Positions 36,932 to 44,481 of a DNA stretch of 64,000 nucleotides are shown in pieces (within the stretch, counting starts at the first letter, position 1; each line of letters starts with the position of its first letter). A program made the translations under genes and the position numbers. Below the pieces are notes generated by a model, which saw nothing but the letters and a program-made list of their open reading frames with translations, ran no database searches and was not told the origin of the DNA. The stretch is from Photobacterium swingsii (GTDB taxonomy: Bacteria; Pseudomonadota; Gammaproteobacteria; Enterobacterales; Vibrionaceae). The stretch lies in the NCBI RefSeq assembly GCF_024346715.1, contig NZ_AP024853.1:1240001-1304000 (forward strand), in the 5' to 3' direction.

Positions 36932-36993
36932 CACCCTTTTTTGGGTGTATTCCCCCACACACAAAGTCACATTATGGGTGGGATTATACCCAT
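36932..36993. promoter_or_regulatory. Two inverted repeats upstream of the 37.1 kb promoter
   Basis: CACCC-T6-GGGTG (36932-36947) and ATGGGT-N8-ACCCAT (36974-36993, extendable to TTATGGGT/ACCCATgATAA) lie about 120-180 bp ahead of the predicted start of the candidate sRNA. That is the usual distance for enhancer sites of sigma-54 activators. The activator is unknown. Confidence 0.4.
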
Positions 36994-37087
36994 GATAAAA
37001 CAAACACCTGTATTAACAGCTACAGAGTAAATTCGTAACCACCTAAAAATAAAGGGTTATATTTTTATATCGTTAGATTCTAAAAGT

Positions 37088-37103
37088 TGGCATGTAAATG
37101 GCA
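37088..37103 (+). promoter_or_regulatory. Candidate sigma-54 promoter
   Basis: TGGCATGTAAATGGCA matches TGGCACG-N4-TTGCA with two mismatches. The essential GG (37089-37090) and GC (37101-37102) are correctly spaced. A start site is expected near 37114. Confidence 0.55.
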
Positions 37104-37113
37104 ATGTATAAGT

Positions 37114-37216
37114 TATCTAATCTAGGGCTAACTTCTGAGTAAAGTGATGGCATTCCCCCGATTACGGCCGTCACTTTGTCCTATTTATTGCCTCTCATAT
37201 TGAGAGGCTTTTTTTT
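37114..37216 (+). ncRNA. Candidate sigma-54-dependent small RNA
   Basis: A free-standing terminator (GCCTCTCA 37190-37197 with TGAGAGGC 37201-37208, then eight Ts) lies in a gene-free gap with no plus-strand gene upstream for over 2 kb. Upstream is a stem AAAGTGA/TCACTTT (37141-37147, 37171-37177) whose loop exposes ATTCCCCCGATTA. With the -24/-12-like promoter this gives an RNA of about 103 nt. No start codon with a ribosome-binding site is present. It is not a Qrr RNA: the Qrr core is absent. Identity unknown. Confidence 0.5.
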
Positions 37217-37229
37217 ACTCTAAACATTA

Positions 37230-37248
37230 AATAATAATCATTCTCGTT
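37230..37248. promoter_or_regulatory. Orphan Fur-box-like sequence
   Basis: AATAATAATCATTCTCGTT matches the classical Fur site AATGATAATCATTCTCATT in 17 of 19 positions. It lies between the sRNA terminator and the stop codon of the 123-residue gene, so no ordinary promoter is obvious. It could control a minus-strand transcript antisense to the sRNA. Confidence 0.45.
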
Positions 37249-37261
37249 ATAAATTAAAGCA

Positions 37262-37633
37262 TTAATAAAAGTCACGTAATTGGACTTCATCAAACATTTT
37301 ATTCATTTTAAATAAATAGCAATAACTACCAGACGGGCTTTGAATCAGCTCGGCAATCATTCCATAAATTTGGCCCAGTTTAAATAACGAGAGTTGATAC
37401 TCAGCATTCAGATCAACAGGAATGACAGATTCAATTGCTAAGCACGCCTTACCGACTTGGGTCACTCGCACCCTTAATCCAAGCCTACCAAGCTCACCAG
37501 CGGTTGATGGCTCTTTGATTAGCCTCGCCACACAGCCTGTAGGCTCAAGCAATAACATATCATCTGATATCTGACGGTATGGGGATGTTACAAACAGCGC
37601 AACGGCTTTGCTCGTTATCCTAATTAAGCTCAT
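37262..37633 (-). CDS. Hypothetical protein, possibly a divergent PilZ-like domain
   Basis: 123 residues with a strong Shine-Dalgarno (AGGGGGAGGAGG) immediately before the ATG. Predicted mixed beta with short basic segments (LIKEPSTAGELGRLGLRVRV, PVDLNAEYQLSLFKLGQIYG). The beta-rich pattern around residues 30-90 is loosely PilZ-like, but the RxxxR and D/NxSxxG motifs are not clear, so I do not assign it. Single gene, co-oriented with the par block but separated from it by two parS2 sites. Function unknown. Confidence 0.65.
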   Translation of the reverse strand: MSLIRITSKAVALFVTSPYRQISDDMLLLEPTGCVARLIKEPSTAGELGRLGLRVRVTQVGKACLAIESVIPVDLNAEYQLSLFKLGQIYGMIAELIQSPSGSYCYLFKMNKMFDEVQLRDFY

Positions 37634-37788
37634 CCTCCTCCCCCTGCTTTATAATTAAAAAGGTCAGCAACCGTTGAAAGTCATTCAGCGGTTTTATTTA
37701 TGTACGAATCATAATCGAGTATTGTTAACTCTAGACCAAAGTTGCTGAAGAGAATAATTTGAATAATGAGGTGGAGCTTTGGTTGGTT

Positions 37789-37828
37789 ATTTACAGTGTA
37801 AATCAATCGTCGAATTTACACTGTAAAT
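37789..37828. repeat. parS2 pair
   Basis: ATTTACAGTGTAAAT (37789-37803) and ATTTACACTGTAAAT (37814-37828) are two perfect parS2-type palindromes 25 bp centre to centre, in the gap before the PHP-domain gene. Close pairing suggests a strong ParB2 loading point. Confidence 0.9.
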
Positions 37829-37835
37829 ATCAAAA

Positions 37836-38579
37836 TTAGTAGAGGGCAGCGAAGGCTTCAATCGGTTGACGACCTCGTTCTTGGAGAAAACGAAGGAAGG
37901 TAGCAGGAGTGTGGGTTACGACTTGCTCAGTAGGAAAAGCGACTTTATTAAGTAACTGCTTCACATGCTCAAAATTTCCGACATCATACGCGAAATGTGC
38001 ATCAGACCCCGTTGTTATACGCCCGCCAAATTCCTTAATACAAGCAGCAATATCTTCACAACGCTTTTCGCTGCCCGCGCGTGAACCACAGAGTGATGAG
38101 TTATTAATTTCTAACACTACGTTATGTTTTGCCGCCGTACGGACAACCGTTTCATAATCAAAGTCAAAATTAGGGTTTCCAGGGTGACCAACAGCATCAA
38201 TGCGGCCCGACTCGATGGCCTTCACCAAAGCTAACGTATGTTGCTGCTTATCTGCTGGGTGGAAAATCGGCTCATGGAAGCTAGCAATCACCCAATCCAA
38301 CATATCAAGAATGCGCACATCCATATCAATCTCACCATCGGTATTGAGGATGTTGGTTTCAACGCCGCGAATCACGCCAACACCATGCAAAAATCGAGGC
38401 AGCACCCGTTGGTTAGCAAAATGCCAAAAGTGCGGAGCACCAGGCATTGTTGGTGCATGATCTGTTACACACATTAGCGACAAGCCACGCTGTGCTGCTG
38501 CGTATGCATTTTCTAATACCGTACTGTAAGCATGACCACTTGAAATAGTATGGGTATGTGTATCAACCGATAATTTCAT
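37836..38579 (-). CDS. ycdX: PHP-domain phosphatase, YcdX family
   Basis: 247 residues. A polymerase-and-histidinol-phosphatase fold with metal-binding motifs VDTHTHTISSGHAYST at the N-terminus, VTDHAPTMPG near 40, GVETNIL near 75, ASFHEP near 100, VGHPGNPNFD near 132, and GSDAHFAYDVG near 193. These His/Asp/Glu residues ligate three metals. YcdX-type enzymes are phosphatases of uncertain physiological substrate, linked in E. coli to swarming. Its stop is just past the parS2 pair, and it lies 11 bases downstream of tmcA, so the two are probably co-transcribed. Confidence 0.9.
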   Translation of the reverse strand: MKLSVDTHTHTISSGHAYSTVLENAYAAAQRGLSLMCVTDHAPTMPGAPHFWHFANQRVLPRFLHGVGVIRGVETNILNTDGEIDMDVRILDMLDWVIASFHEPIFHPADKQQHTLALVKAIESGRIDAVGHPGNPNFDFDYETVVRTAAKHNVVLEINNSSLCGSRAGSEKRCEDIAACIKEFGGRITTGSDAHFAYDVGNFEHVKQLLNKVAFPTEQVVTHTPATFLRFLQERGRQPIEAFAALY

Positions 38580-38590
38580 AAATTCCTTCT

Positions 38591-40861
38591 TTAAGTGTTA
38601 TCTGGTAAATGAAATGAACGCAGCAATCTCGAAACCTGTTCACGCAGGGCTGCTTCAGCTTGCTTACGCCCAACAAAATGATGCTCGTTAATGATGCTTG
38701 ACCAAGTATGCTTTTGAATAATTTTATTAATCACAAGTACCTCGTCTATACGTGCTTCCTCTTGGATAGCGGAATCGTGCATAGTATGTGTCAACCAACG
38801 TTTTACTAACCACTCTAAACTACCAACCGCAGTATCATATCCAAGTCCACCACTAACATAGGTTGAGAGCTGCTGAAAAACCAACGCCTCATTCGTCACT
38901 CGATTCGAACTAGATAACGGATCGGCAACGCGATACAAGGCCCTCAATGTTGCGACATCCAGATCAGAAAATTGTTCTTGGCACTGGGCATGAAAATTAA
39001 GACTAAATAATACTTGAGCATCTCGGAACCAAGACTGCGACAACGGCGATAATGGCTTTACAGCCAAAGCAGAATAACAGCCACTGGCTGCATCTTTAGT
39101 GACACCAAGACGGATAACTGAAAAACCTGAATACTGCCAAAAACCAACTAACTCCTGAGCAACACCAAAACTCGTGCCTAGATAATCAAAGTTCTGCTCA
39201 TTGGCCCAGTCCGCCACCTGCACTAATAATTGCTGGCCAACTTTATTGCGCCATAATGAAGGGTGAACCGCAATACGCTGAATACGACCGGCTAGCTGAG
39301 CAGCTGCTTTCGCTAACCCAATATGGGCCGCAATTGATTGTGGTAATAAATGTCCTTTTGGACGACGTTGCCCTAACATCACTTGCTGCGCCAGCTCAGA
39401 TGAAAATTGACCTTCCACTGACAGCAAACAACAACCAACCACTTTATTCTCATAACGAGCGACCCACACAAGCAGTGCATCATCATCAAGTATTTGAAAA
39501 AAATCAGCTGGCGATGTTTGGTAGTGTGCGTTAATCAACAAACCAAAAATTTGGATTAACTGGCTTGGATTTGCTAATAATTCTGCCGTAGTAACTAAAT
39601 GATAGCTGATCGTATTCGTCAGCATTTGGCTGCATTTTCTGGCTTCACTGTTCACACTCAATGATGTGTCAGTAATGGCGAGTGGCGTCATCTCAGCATT
39701 TAATAACAACGTCTCAAAGACCCAACACTCGAGCGGATCTAACTCGGCCCACCGAACGGCTTGTTTAATATGAAGCTCTCGCCATTGTGGCATTAATTTA
39801 TCAAGGTAACCGCGAAACTTGATGGCAAAACCTCGCCCCGTGCCTTCATAGCCATGTATAGTACTGGCAAAAGCAATGCGGTTATAACGAGAAAGTAGCC
39901 CAACAAGTAAGGGCGATGGAATAGCGGCAGCTTCATCAACGATGAGAAAGTCGCACTCAATCTCTTGTTCAAGTAAGCGATCCGGAGCCACAAATTGGAG
40001 TGAGCTTTTGTTCCAAATTAACGCCATTGCAGAAGAAGATTGAAGCGCACCACCTTGGAGATTGAGTTGATTTCGAGTATGTGCGAACAGGGTATCAACC
40101 GTTGCAAAACTCGGAGCTGTCACCACAATCTTAATATCACGCTCAAGCATTAAGCTGGCGGCAGCCAATCCTAACGCCGAAGATTTTCCGCGTCCTCTAT
40201 CAGCCGTTAAAACTAAAGGGCGTTTGCGGTGACCTAGTACCACTTTTCTGATTGCTTCAACGGCGCAAACTTGATCTTGTGTGATACAGCCAAAAGTTAA
40301 GCCATGACTCTCACGTTGAACAACCGAGTCGGCAGCAATGTCTTCAAAACGCTTTACTTGATGCTCCAATTGCAGCGGAAGATTGGCCAATCCACTGTGC
40401 TGTGGACAACCCGTTTTATCGTCATTCACTGTAGCAAGAGACAGACACTCAGCTTGCTTGATATGAAAGCAGTCATTGCGCACAAACTGATGACGAAGCC
40501 ACTGCCAAGATGGTTTATCTTCATCCTCTCCTGGAGGTGCAACTAATAAAAGCACCACCCCACCACCAACAACTGTGCCAGAAAGCATGCCGAATGCATC
40601 AGGGAAAAAGTCTTGGTTGGCATCGACAACTAAGCAATCAACTTCTTGGCCTAACCAGTTTTTCGCTTTTTTTGCATTCACAGATGTAATGCCTAGCTCA
40701 GCTTGATTACCCAGCCACAAAGGTGCGTGATAATGTTCAGCAAAGCTACTCACTTGGCTAAGCTGCCAAGTGAGATCACCTTCCAATACAACAAGGGCAC
40801 GGTGATGACAACGGTGAAGAACAGAGATGATTCGGGTAGAATAATGTTGCGGCTTGGCCAT
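38591..40861 (-). CDS. tmcA: tRNA(Met) cytidine acetyltransferase TmcA
   Basis: 756 residues (E. coli 671). TmcA uses ATP and acetyl-CoA to make N4-acetylcytidine at the wobble base of elongator tRNA-Met. Walker A is TADRGRGKSSALG near residue 220; the helicase-like Walker B is FLIVDEAAAIPSPLL near 305; and the GNAT module carries RIAVHPSLWRNKVGQQLL near 530 with SFGVAQELVGFWQYSGF. The C-terminal tRNA-binding part is complete. Located between parB2 (with a terminator between) and ycdX. Confidence 0.94.
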   Translation of the reverse strand: MAKPQHYSTRIISVLHRCHHRALVVLEGDLTWQLSQVSSFAEHYHAPLWLGNQAELGITSVNAKKAKNWLGQEVDCLVVDANQDFFPDAFGMLSGTVVGGGVVLLLVAPPGEDEDKPSWQWLRHQFVRNDCFHIKQAECLSLATVNDDKTGCPQHSGLANLPLQLEHQVKRFEDIAADSVVQRESHGLTFGCITQDQVCAVEAIRKVVLGHRKRPLVLTADRGRGKSSALGLAAASLMLERDIKIVVTAPSFATVDTLFAHTRNQLNLQGGALQSSSAMALIWNKSSLQFVAPDRLLEQEIECDFLIVDEAAAIPSPLLVGLLSRYNRIAFASTIHGYEGTGRGFAIKFRGYLDKLMPQWRELHIKQAVRWAELDPLECWVFETLLLNAEMTPLAITDTSLSVNSEARKCSQMLTNTISYHLVTTAELLANPSQLIQIFGLLINAHYQTSPADFFQILDDDALLVWVARYENKVVGCCLLSVEGQFSSELAQQVMLGQRRPKGHLLPQSIAAHIGLAKAAAQLAGRIQRIAVHPSLWRNKVGQQLLVQVADWANEQNFDYLGTSFGVAQELVGFWQYSGFSVIRLGVTKDAASGCYSALAVKPLSPLSQSWFRDAQVLFSLNFHAQCQEQFSDLDVATLRALYRVADPLSSSNRVTNEALVFQQLSTYVSGGLGYDTAVGSLEWLVKRWLTHTMHDSAIQEEARIDEVLVINKIIQKHTWSSIINEHHFVGRKQAEAALREQVSRLLRSFHLPDNT

Positions 40862-40914
40862 GATAACACTCAGTAAATATGAACCTGTCGATCATAGCAC
40901 GCTAACTTCAAATC

Positions 40915-40942
40915 AAAAAAAACCACGCTAAAAAGCGTGGTT
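40915..40942 (-). terminator. Terminator of parA2-parB2
   Basis: AACCACGC (40921-40928) and GCGTGGTT (40935-40942) form a stem. The A-run on the left is a T-tail for minus-strand transcripts, ending the par operon before tmcA. Confidence 0.85.
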
Positions 40943-40963
40943 CAAAAATGCAATCTTGCTTTA

Positions 40964-41938
40964 CTACTTCAAGTAGTCACCGATGTAAGCCAAGATATCA
41001 TCCACTTGCTTACTCGATAATTTTTTCATTTTTAACTGCAGCTTATCTTCATCGCGCAAAAAGCTGACTTTGCCTTTGATCAGCTCTTGCTGCTTAGGCT
41101 TTTCAACCACAACACGAGGCTTAATGGTCTCGCCCATTCCCTCTAATACCATGGTCACTTCACGGGTAATTCGCGCAATACCTTGCACGTCCATGGTTTG
41201 CCATAATGGGGCATCGTTCGCTGCAAGTTGGTTAATCAACTGCTCTTGATCAGCCTGAGCAAGGCCGTAATACAAGCGATGTAGTTTAACTATGGTCGGG
41301 CGACCGAGTTCACTGACGCTTGGGTAAGCCATCAATAATTCCATCGGTAAACTCGCCGCTTTTAACGCACCACTGACCAAAGCTTCACTGCACTGACAGT
41401 ATTTAGCAAGTTCCTTTTGATCATCAACTTTGCCTTGCTCTAGCAAGAGTTGCATCTCTTTGCCACGCTCATATAAAGATAATGGTTTATGCGCATTCGC
41501 AACATCAGACAGGAATTTCGCGTGTTCACTGTTAATGCCTTTTGCAACATAAATTAAGAAGTCTTTTTCCGCCAAAATACATGACATGCGACGGCGACTA
41601 CCGTCTAAAACTTCAATACGACCATCATCTAACCAACGCCCGACCGCAGGATATTGCTGACCACGATCTTTCAATGTCGTCAAAATATCAGCCAGCGCAT
41701 GCTCATTAAGGAATGCTTGTTCACGCGCATTTTCAGCGAAAACTTGCGTCTGTTGGCGCACCTTGTCAGCATTCACTTTGATCAACTCAAAGGCGACGGT
41801 ATCCTCACCCGCAACGGCTAACTCAATGACAGCAGCTTTATCCTGTGCCGCTTTTTGCGCTTCAACAACATTGGTTGCACGACGTTTATCTGCTTTACCA
41901 AATAAACGGGCATTTAAATCTGTTGTTTTTATAGCCAT
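40964..41938 (-). CDS. parB2: Chromosome II partition protein ParB2
   Basis: 324 residues. The ParB/Srx nucleotide-binding domain includes YPAVGRWLDDGRIEVLDGSR followed by RRMSC, the arginine-rich CTP-binding box. A central helix-turn-helix (QKELAKYCQCSEALVSGALK) recognises parS2, and the C-terminal part (KVSFLRDEDKLQLKMKKLSS) dimerises. It follows parA2 by four bases with AGGAGG as its ribosome-binding site, so the two are co-translated. It loads on parS2 palindromes, six of which are visible in the window, to pull sister origins to the poles with ParA2. Confidence 0.95.
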   Translation of the reverse strand: MAIKTTDLNARLFGKADKRRATNVVEAQKAAQDKAAVIELAVAGEDTVAFELIKVNADKVRQQTQVFAENAREQAFLNEHALADILTTLKDRGQQYPAVGRWLDDGRIEVLDGSRRRMSCILAEKDFLIYVAKGINSEHAKFLSDVANAHKPLSLYERGKEMQLLLEQGKVDDQKELAKYCQCSEALVSGALKAASLPMELLMAYPSVSELGRPTIVKLHRLYYGLAQADQEQLINQLAANDAPLWQTMDVQGIARITREVTMVLEGMGETIKPRVVVEKPKQQELIKGKVSFLRDEDKLQLKMKKLSSKQVDDILAYIGDYLK

Positions 41939-41942
41939 TCGA

Positions 41943-43166
41943 CTATGCCTCCTTATTCAGGTTTGCCCAGTGGCTGTGCATCACACGTTCTAGCTCTAAG
42001 CCGACACGTTGAATCGCATCTTGGGCAGTAGACAATGTTTTCTTGCCACCTTCGAATTCAGCCGCTGTAAGGTCAAAAACAGTACTGTAAGTATCCGCAC
42101 AAGTCTCAAAGGCACGGCTACGCGGTACTGTCGCCATCATGACCTGCTCACGAAGTAAGTAATTCATTTCAGTAAGCACCGAGACTTGTTTTTTATTATC
42201 ATCTTCAAACATGGTTGGCATCAAACGAATAAACTCAAGGCCATGCCATTCTTCTGGGAACATTTCATAGACGGTTGGTAAATGCTGGAAGAAGTTAACC
42301 GTTGAAGCCCAGTCAAGACGCTTCGCTGCACATGGAATGATCAGCGCGTTCGATGCGTACATTGCATTCCAAACTAACGGGTCAATGTGTGGACCAGTAT
42401 CTATCATGATCATGTCAAATTCGTCGGCGATCGGATCAATTACACGCTCTTTTAGCAAACGAACAATATCTAGATCTTGATTAACCGCCAGGTCTTGCCA
42501 TGCATCTGCATTGAACATAGCATCTTCAGGGAAAGCAGCAATTGTCTTAAGGTTTGGATATTGGGTTGGCATCACCACATTATCCATCAAGAAATCTTTA
42601 TCCATTTCTTGACCTTCAGGTACATTGTTTAACATCACATCAACAGCGGAATAAATGGTCTCCTGTTGACCAACACTGATCTGAGGGTTAAGAAAGAGGC
42701 GCAGTGAACCCTGTGGATCTAAGTCAATTAAACAAATGCGGTAACGCTTATCTAAATCTAATGCAAGACAAGCCGCTAGATGTACCGCAGTCATTGACTT
42801 ACCAGTTCCCCCTTTTTGGTTTTGTACATTAACAACCCAAGGTTTGCGACCGGCACCTTCACGCTCATAAAATGCTGGCTTTTTCGCCGCATCCATTAAC
42901 TTATGCGCTTCTTCTAGTGTAATAGAGTAGTGGTTAGCATTATTTTTGGTAAATTGATGACCCGTCGCTTCCATTCTAGAAATTGCATCATCTAACTTAC
43001 GTCGAGTCAGACCAGAACGTGTTTCCATTAATGCTTTTGACATCGGCGGAAAATGTTCTTCGCGACGCTCTTCTAAAACGATTTCAATACGGTCAGCTTG
43101 AACCTGTTTTGTTTGCTCTGCAATATTGAGCAAGTTTTGAATTGTTTGTTCCCTGTTCATTATCAC
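41943..43166 (-). CDS. parA2: Chromosome II partition ATPase ParA2
   Basis: 407 residues. A type Ia ParA: an N-terminal winged-helix extension (TRSGLTRRKLDDAISRMEAT) precedes the deviant Walker A motif NQKGGTGKSMTAVHLA near residue 115, with IDLDPQGSLRLF and MIMIDTGPHIDPLVWNAMYA as later motifs. Such proteins bind DNA as ATP-dependent filaments, interact with ParB2, and use the winged helix to repress their own operon. It is transcribed away from oriCII, with a parS2 site about 207 bp upstream of its start. Highly similar in layout to V. cholerae ParA2. Confidence 0.96.
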   Translation of the reverse strand: MIMNREQTIQNLLNIAEQTKQVQADRIEIVLEERREEHFPPMSKALMETRSGLTRRKLDDAISRMEATGHQFTKNNANHYSITLEEAHKLMDAAKKPAFYEREGAGRKPWVVNVQNQKGGTGKSMTAVHLAACLALDLDKRYRICLIDLDPQGSLRLFLNPQISVGQQETIYSAVDVMLNNVPEGQEMDKDFLMDNVVMPTQYPNLKTIAAFPEDAMFNADAWQDLAVNQDLDIVRLLKERVIDPIADEFDMIMIDTGPHIDPLVWNAMYASNALIIPCAAKRLDWASTVNFFQHLPTVYEMFPEEWHGLEFIRLMPTMFEDDNKKQVSVLTEMNYLLREQVMMATVPRSRAFETCADTYSTVFDLTAAEFEGGKKTLSTAQDAIQRVGLELERVMHSHWANLNKEA

Positions 43167-43372
43167 TTAATCACCATCAAATATCATTGCCTCTATTGTA
43201 CAACAAAACTTAGCTCAAACAATAAAAAGCTGAACATTACCAACAAATACTCTATTAAGGTCAAAAAGCAGTCTTACTCGTAAAAACCCGTCAATCAATA
43301 CCGTCATTCATTTTAATCTACTGCGTAATCACCCTCTTTTAGGGCACCAATTAAAATGTTACAGCGTCACAC

Positions 43373-43387
43373 CTTTACAATGTAAAT
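43373..43387. repeat. parS2 site beside the origin
   Basis: CTTTACAATGTAAAT is a parS2-type palindrome between parA2 and the oriCII repeats. It may serve partition, parA2 control, or both. Confidence 0.85.
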
Positions 43388-43445
43388 TACGCTTATATGG
43401 TCAAAATAAGAAAAAAACTCGGAAGCGTGATAAATGATGTTGAAA

Positions 43446-43953
43446 TTACGGCGAGTGTCAGTTCGATTTATATCACTGCAACAATCAGCATGAAATTAGT
43501 CTGTTTTTGGTAAAAGAGACTAATTTCAGACTGATCAGCACCAAGTAAATGAGCTCACAGAATAATAAAGAGGGGAGGGCTAACCTATACAGGAAGTAAA
43601 ATGAAAGTCACTTGATCATAGTTCCAGTGATCAAGCAAAATAACCGCAACGATGATCAAGGCTGTAAATTGCCATTTAAGCACCAGAATACCATCACAAA
43701 ACGGCAAAAAAGATCGGATCAATGATCAAGTTAACGAATTCAATTACCGCTCAACTACGGAAGCATGCTAAATCGAGGCAGAACTACGGCCAGTGTAGTT
43801 TCTATAAGGCTTTGTGCGTCTCAATAGATGTTAAAAAAGACAATAAAATGGCGTTCGCGACCAGAAAGTGAAAATTGAAATACAAATTTCATCACTTGAT
43901 CATGGCTCCGAGCGCGGACACATGGGATACCAGCCAATAATTACGGCCAGTGT
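43446..43953 (+). repeat. 39-mer-type RctB elements (three cores)
   Basis: Conserved cores lie at 43446-43458 (TTACGGCGAGTGT), 43785-43796 (TACGGCCAGTGT) and 43941-43953 (TTACGGCCAGTGT), each followed by an AT-rich tail with TTCNATTT or similar. Repeat length is inferred from the tail similarity. In V. cholerae, 39-mers bind RctB independently of Dam methylation and restrain initiation. Confidence 0.8.
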
Positions 43954-44058
43954 AAATTCAATTTGTGTATTTTGAGATTGGAAAGCTCCCGTGACCAATC
44001 CTATTTTGGCAATAAAAGTGAATTTAGAGTCAAAAAGCAGTACGGTGATCATGCTTCC
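43612..44058. repeat. Regulatory iterons upstream of the core origin
   Basis: Copies of the 14-bp iteron lie at 43612-43625 (TTGATCATAGTTCC), 43646-43659 (inverted, one mismatch), 43726-43739 (inverted, degenerate), 43896-43909 (TTGATCATGGCTCC) and 44045-44058 (GTGATCATGCTTCC). A half site TGATCAAG follows the first copy. They are irregularly spaced and mixed in orientation, unlike the core array. Confidence 0.85.
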
Positions 44059-44132
44059 AAGCGAAATTAAAGACTAAAATGAGATAACAACAAGAAAGTG
44101 GTTGCTTTTTAAACAGCCCCTGAATAATAAGC

Positions 44133-44141
44133 TGTGGATAA
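44133..44141 (-). promoter_or_regulatory. DnaA box in oriCII
   Basis: TGTGGATAA, i.e. TTATCCACA on the minus strand, a perfect strong DnaA box. It is 15 bp ahead of the first phased iteron, as in the V. cholerae minimal origin. Confidence 0.93.
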
Positions 44142-44155
44142 ACTGTTATTTAACC

Positions 44156-44284
44156 ATGATCATCGTTTCAATTAGATATTGATCATGCTTTCAATCTAAT
44201 CATGATCATCGCTCCAAGTGCTCAATGATCATCGTTCTTGGCTCTATTTGATCATACTTCCTAGAAAATCTTGATCATCGTTCC
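44156..44284 (+). repeat. Core array of six phased iterons
   Basis: Six direct 14-mers start at 44156, 44179, 44202, 44225, 44248 and 44271, exactly 23 bp apart. They read ATGATCATCGTTTC, TTGATCATGCTTTC, ATGATCATCGCTCC, ATGATCATCGTTCT, TTGATCATACTTCC and TTGATCATCGTTCC. All hold GATC. The even register puts every RctB monomer or dimer on nearly the same helix face. Confidence 0.95.
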
Positions 44285-44420
44285 ATTGGGCTCCTTTTTT
44301 TTATACCTAACTTTCAATGCTTTAGCGATTTTTCAGCGCCCTGATCATATAATCATTTAATCATAAAGATCACTTTTAAACATAAAGATCATATTTTAAG
44401 AGCTTCAATAAAAAGAACTT
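44285..44420. other. AT-rich DNA-unwinding element
   Basis: Very AT-rich sequence behind the iterons. Between 44342 and 44393 there are repeated ATCA/AATCAT motifs (TGATCATATAATCATTTAAT, then CATAAAGATCA twice). In V. cholerae, RctB is reported to bind single-stranded ATCA repeats in this zone during origin opening, and the arrangement here fits. Confidence 0.75.
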
Positions 44421-44464
44421 TCTTTCTTAATCTTTTTCTATTAATCTTTCGGAAAAATGATGAA

Positions 44465-44479
44465 TATACGGCTAGTGAT
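44465..44479 (+). promoter_or_regulatory. Truncated 39-mer abutting the rctB start
   Basis: TATACGGCTAGTGAT resembles the 39-mer core and ends two bases before the rctB ATG. A shortened 39-mer in the rctB promoter mediates autorepression in V. cholerae. Here it would also cover the ribosome-binding region, where no Shine-Dalgarno is visible. Confidence 0.65.
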
Positions 44480-44481
44480 AA

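Larger units (their letters stand above)
43388..44481. other. Replication origin of chromosome II (oriCII)
   Basis: About 1.1 kb between parA2 and rctB with no gene. Left part (43.44-44.06 kb): 39-mer elements and scattered iterons, equivalent to the inhibitory incII/rctA region. Right part (44.13-44.40 kb): a DnaA box, six phased iterons and an AT-rich unwinding zone, equivalent to the minimal origin. Nearly every iteron carries GATC, consistent with the Dam-methylation dependence of RctB binding in V. cholerae. Confidence 0.95.

Noticed and set aside
37060..37216. RyhB or Qrr identity for the 37.1 kb sRNA
   Set aside because: I looked for the RyhB core and the Qrr target-pairing core on both strands and found neither. 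The Fur box is not at the promoter of the plus-strand RNA.
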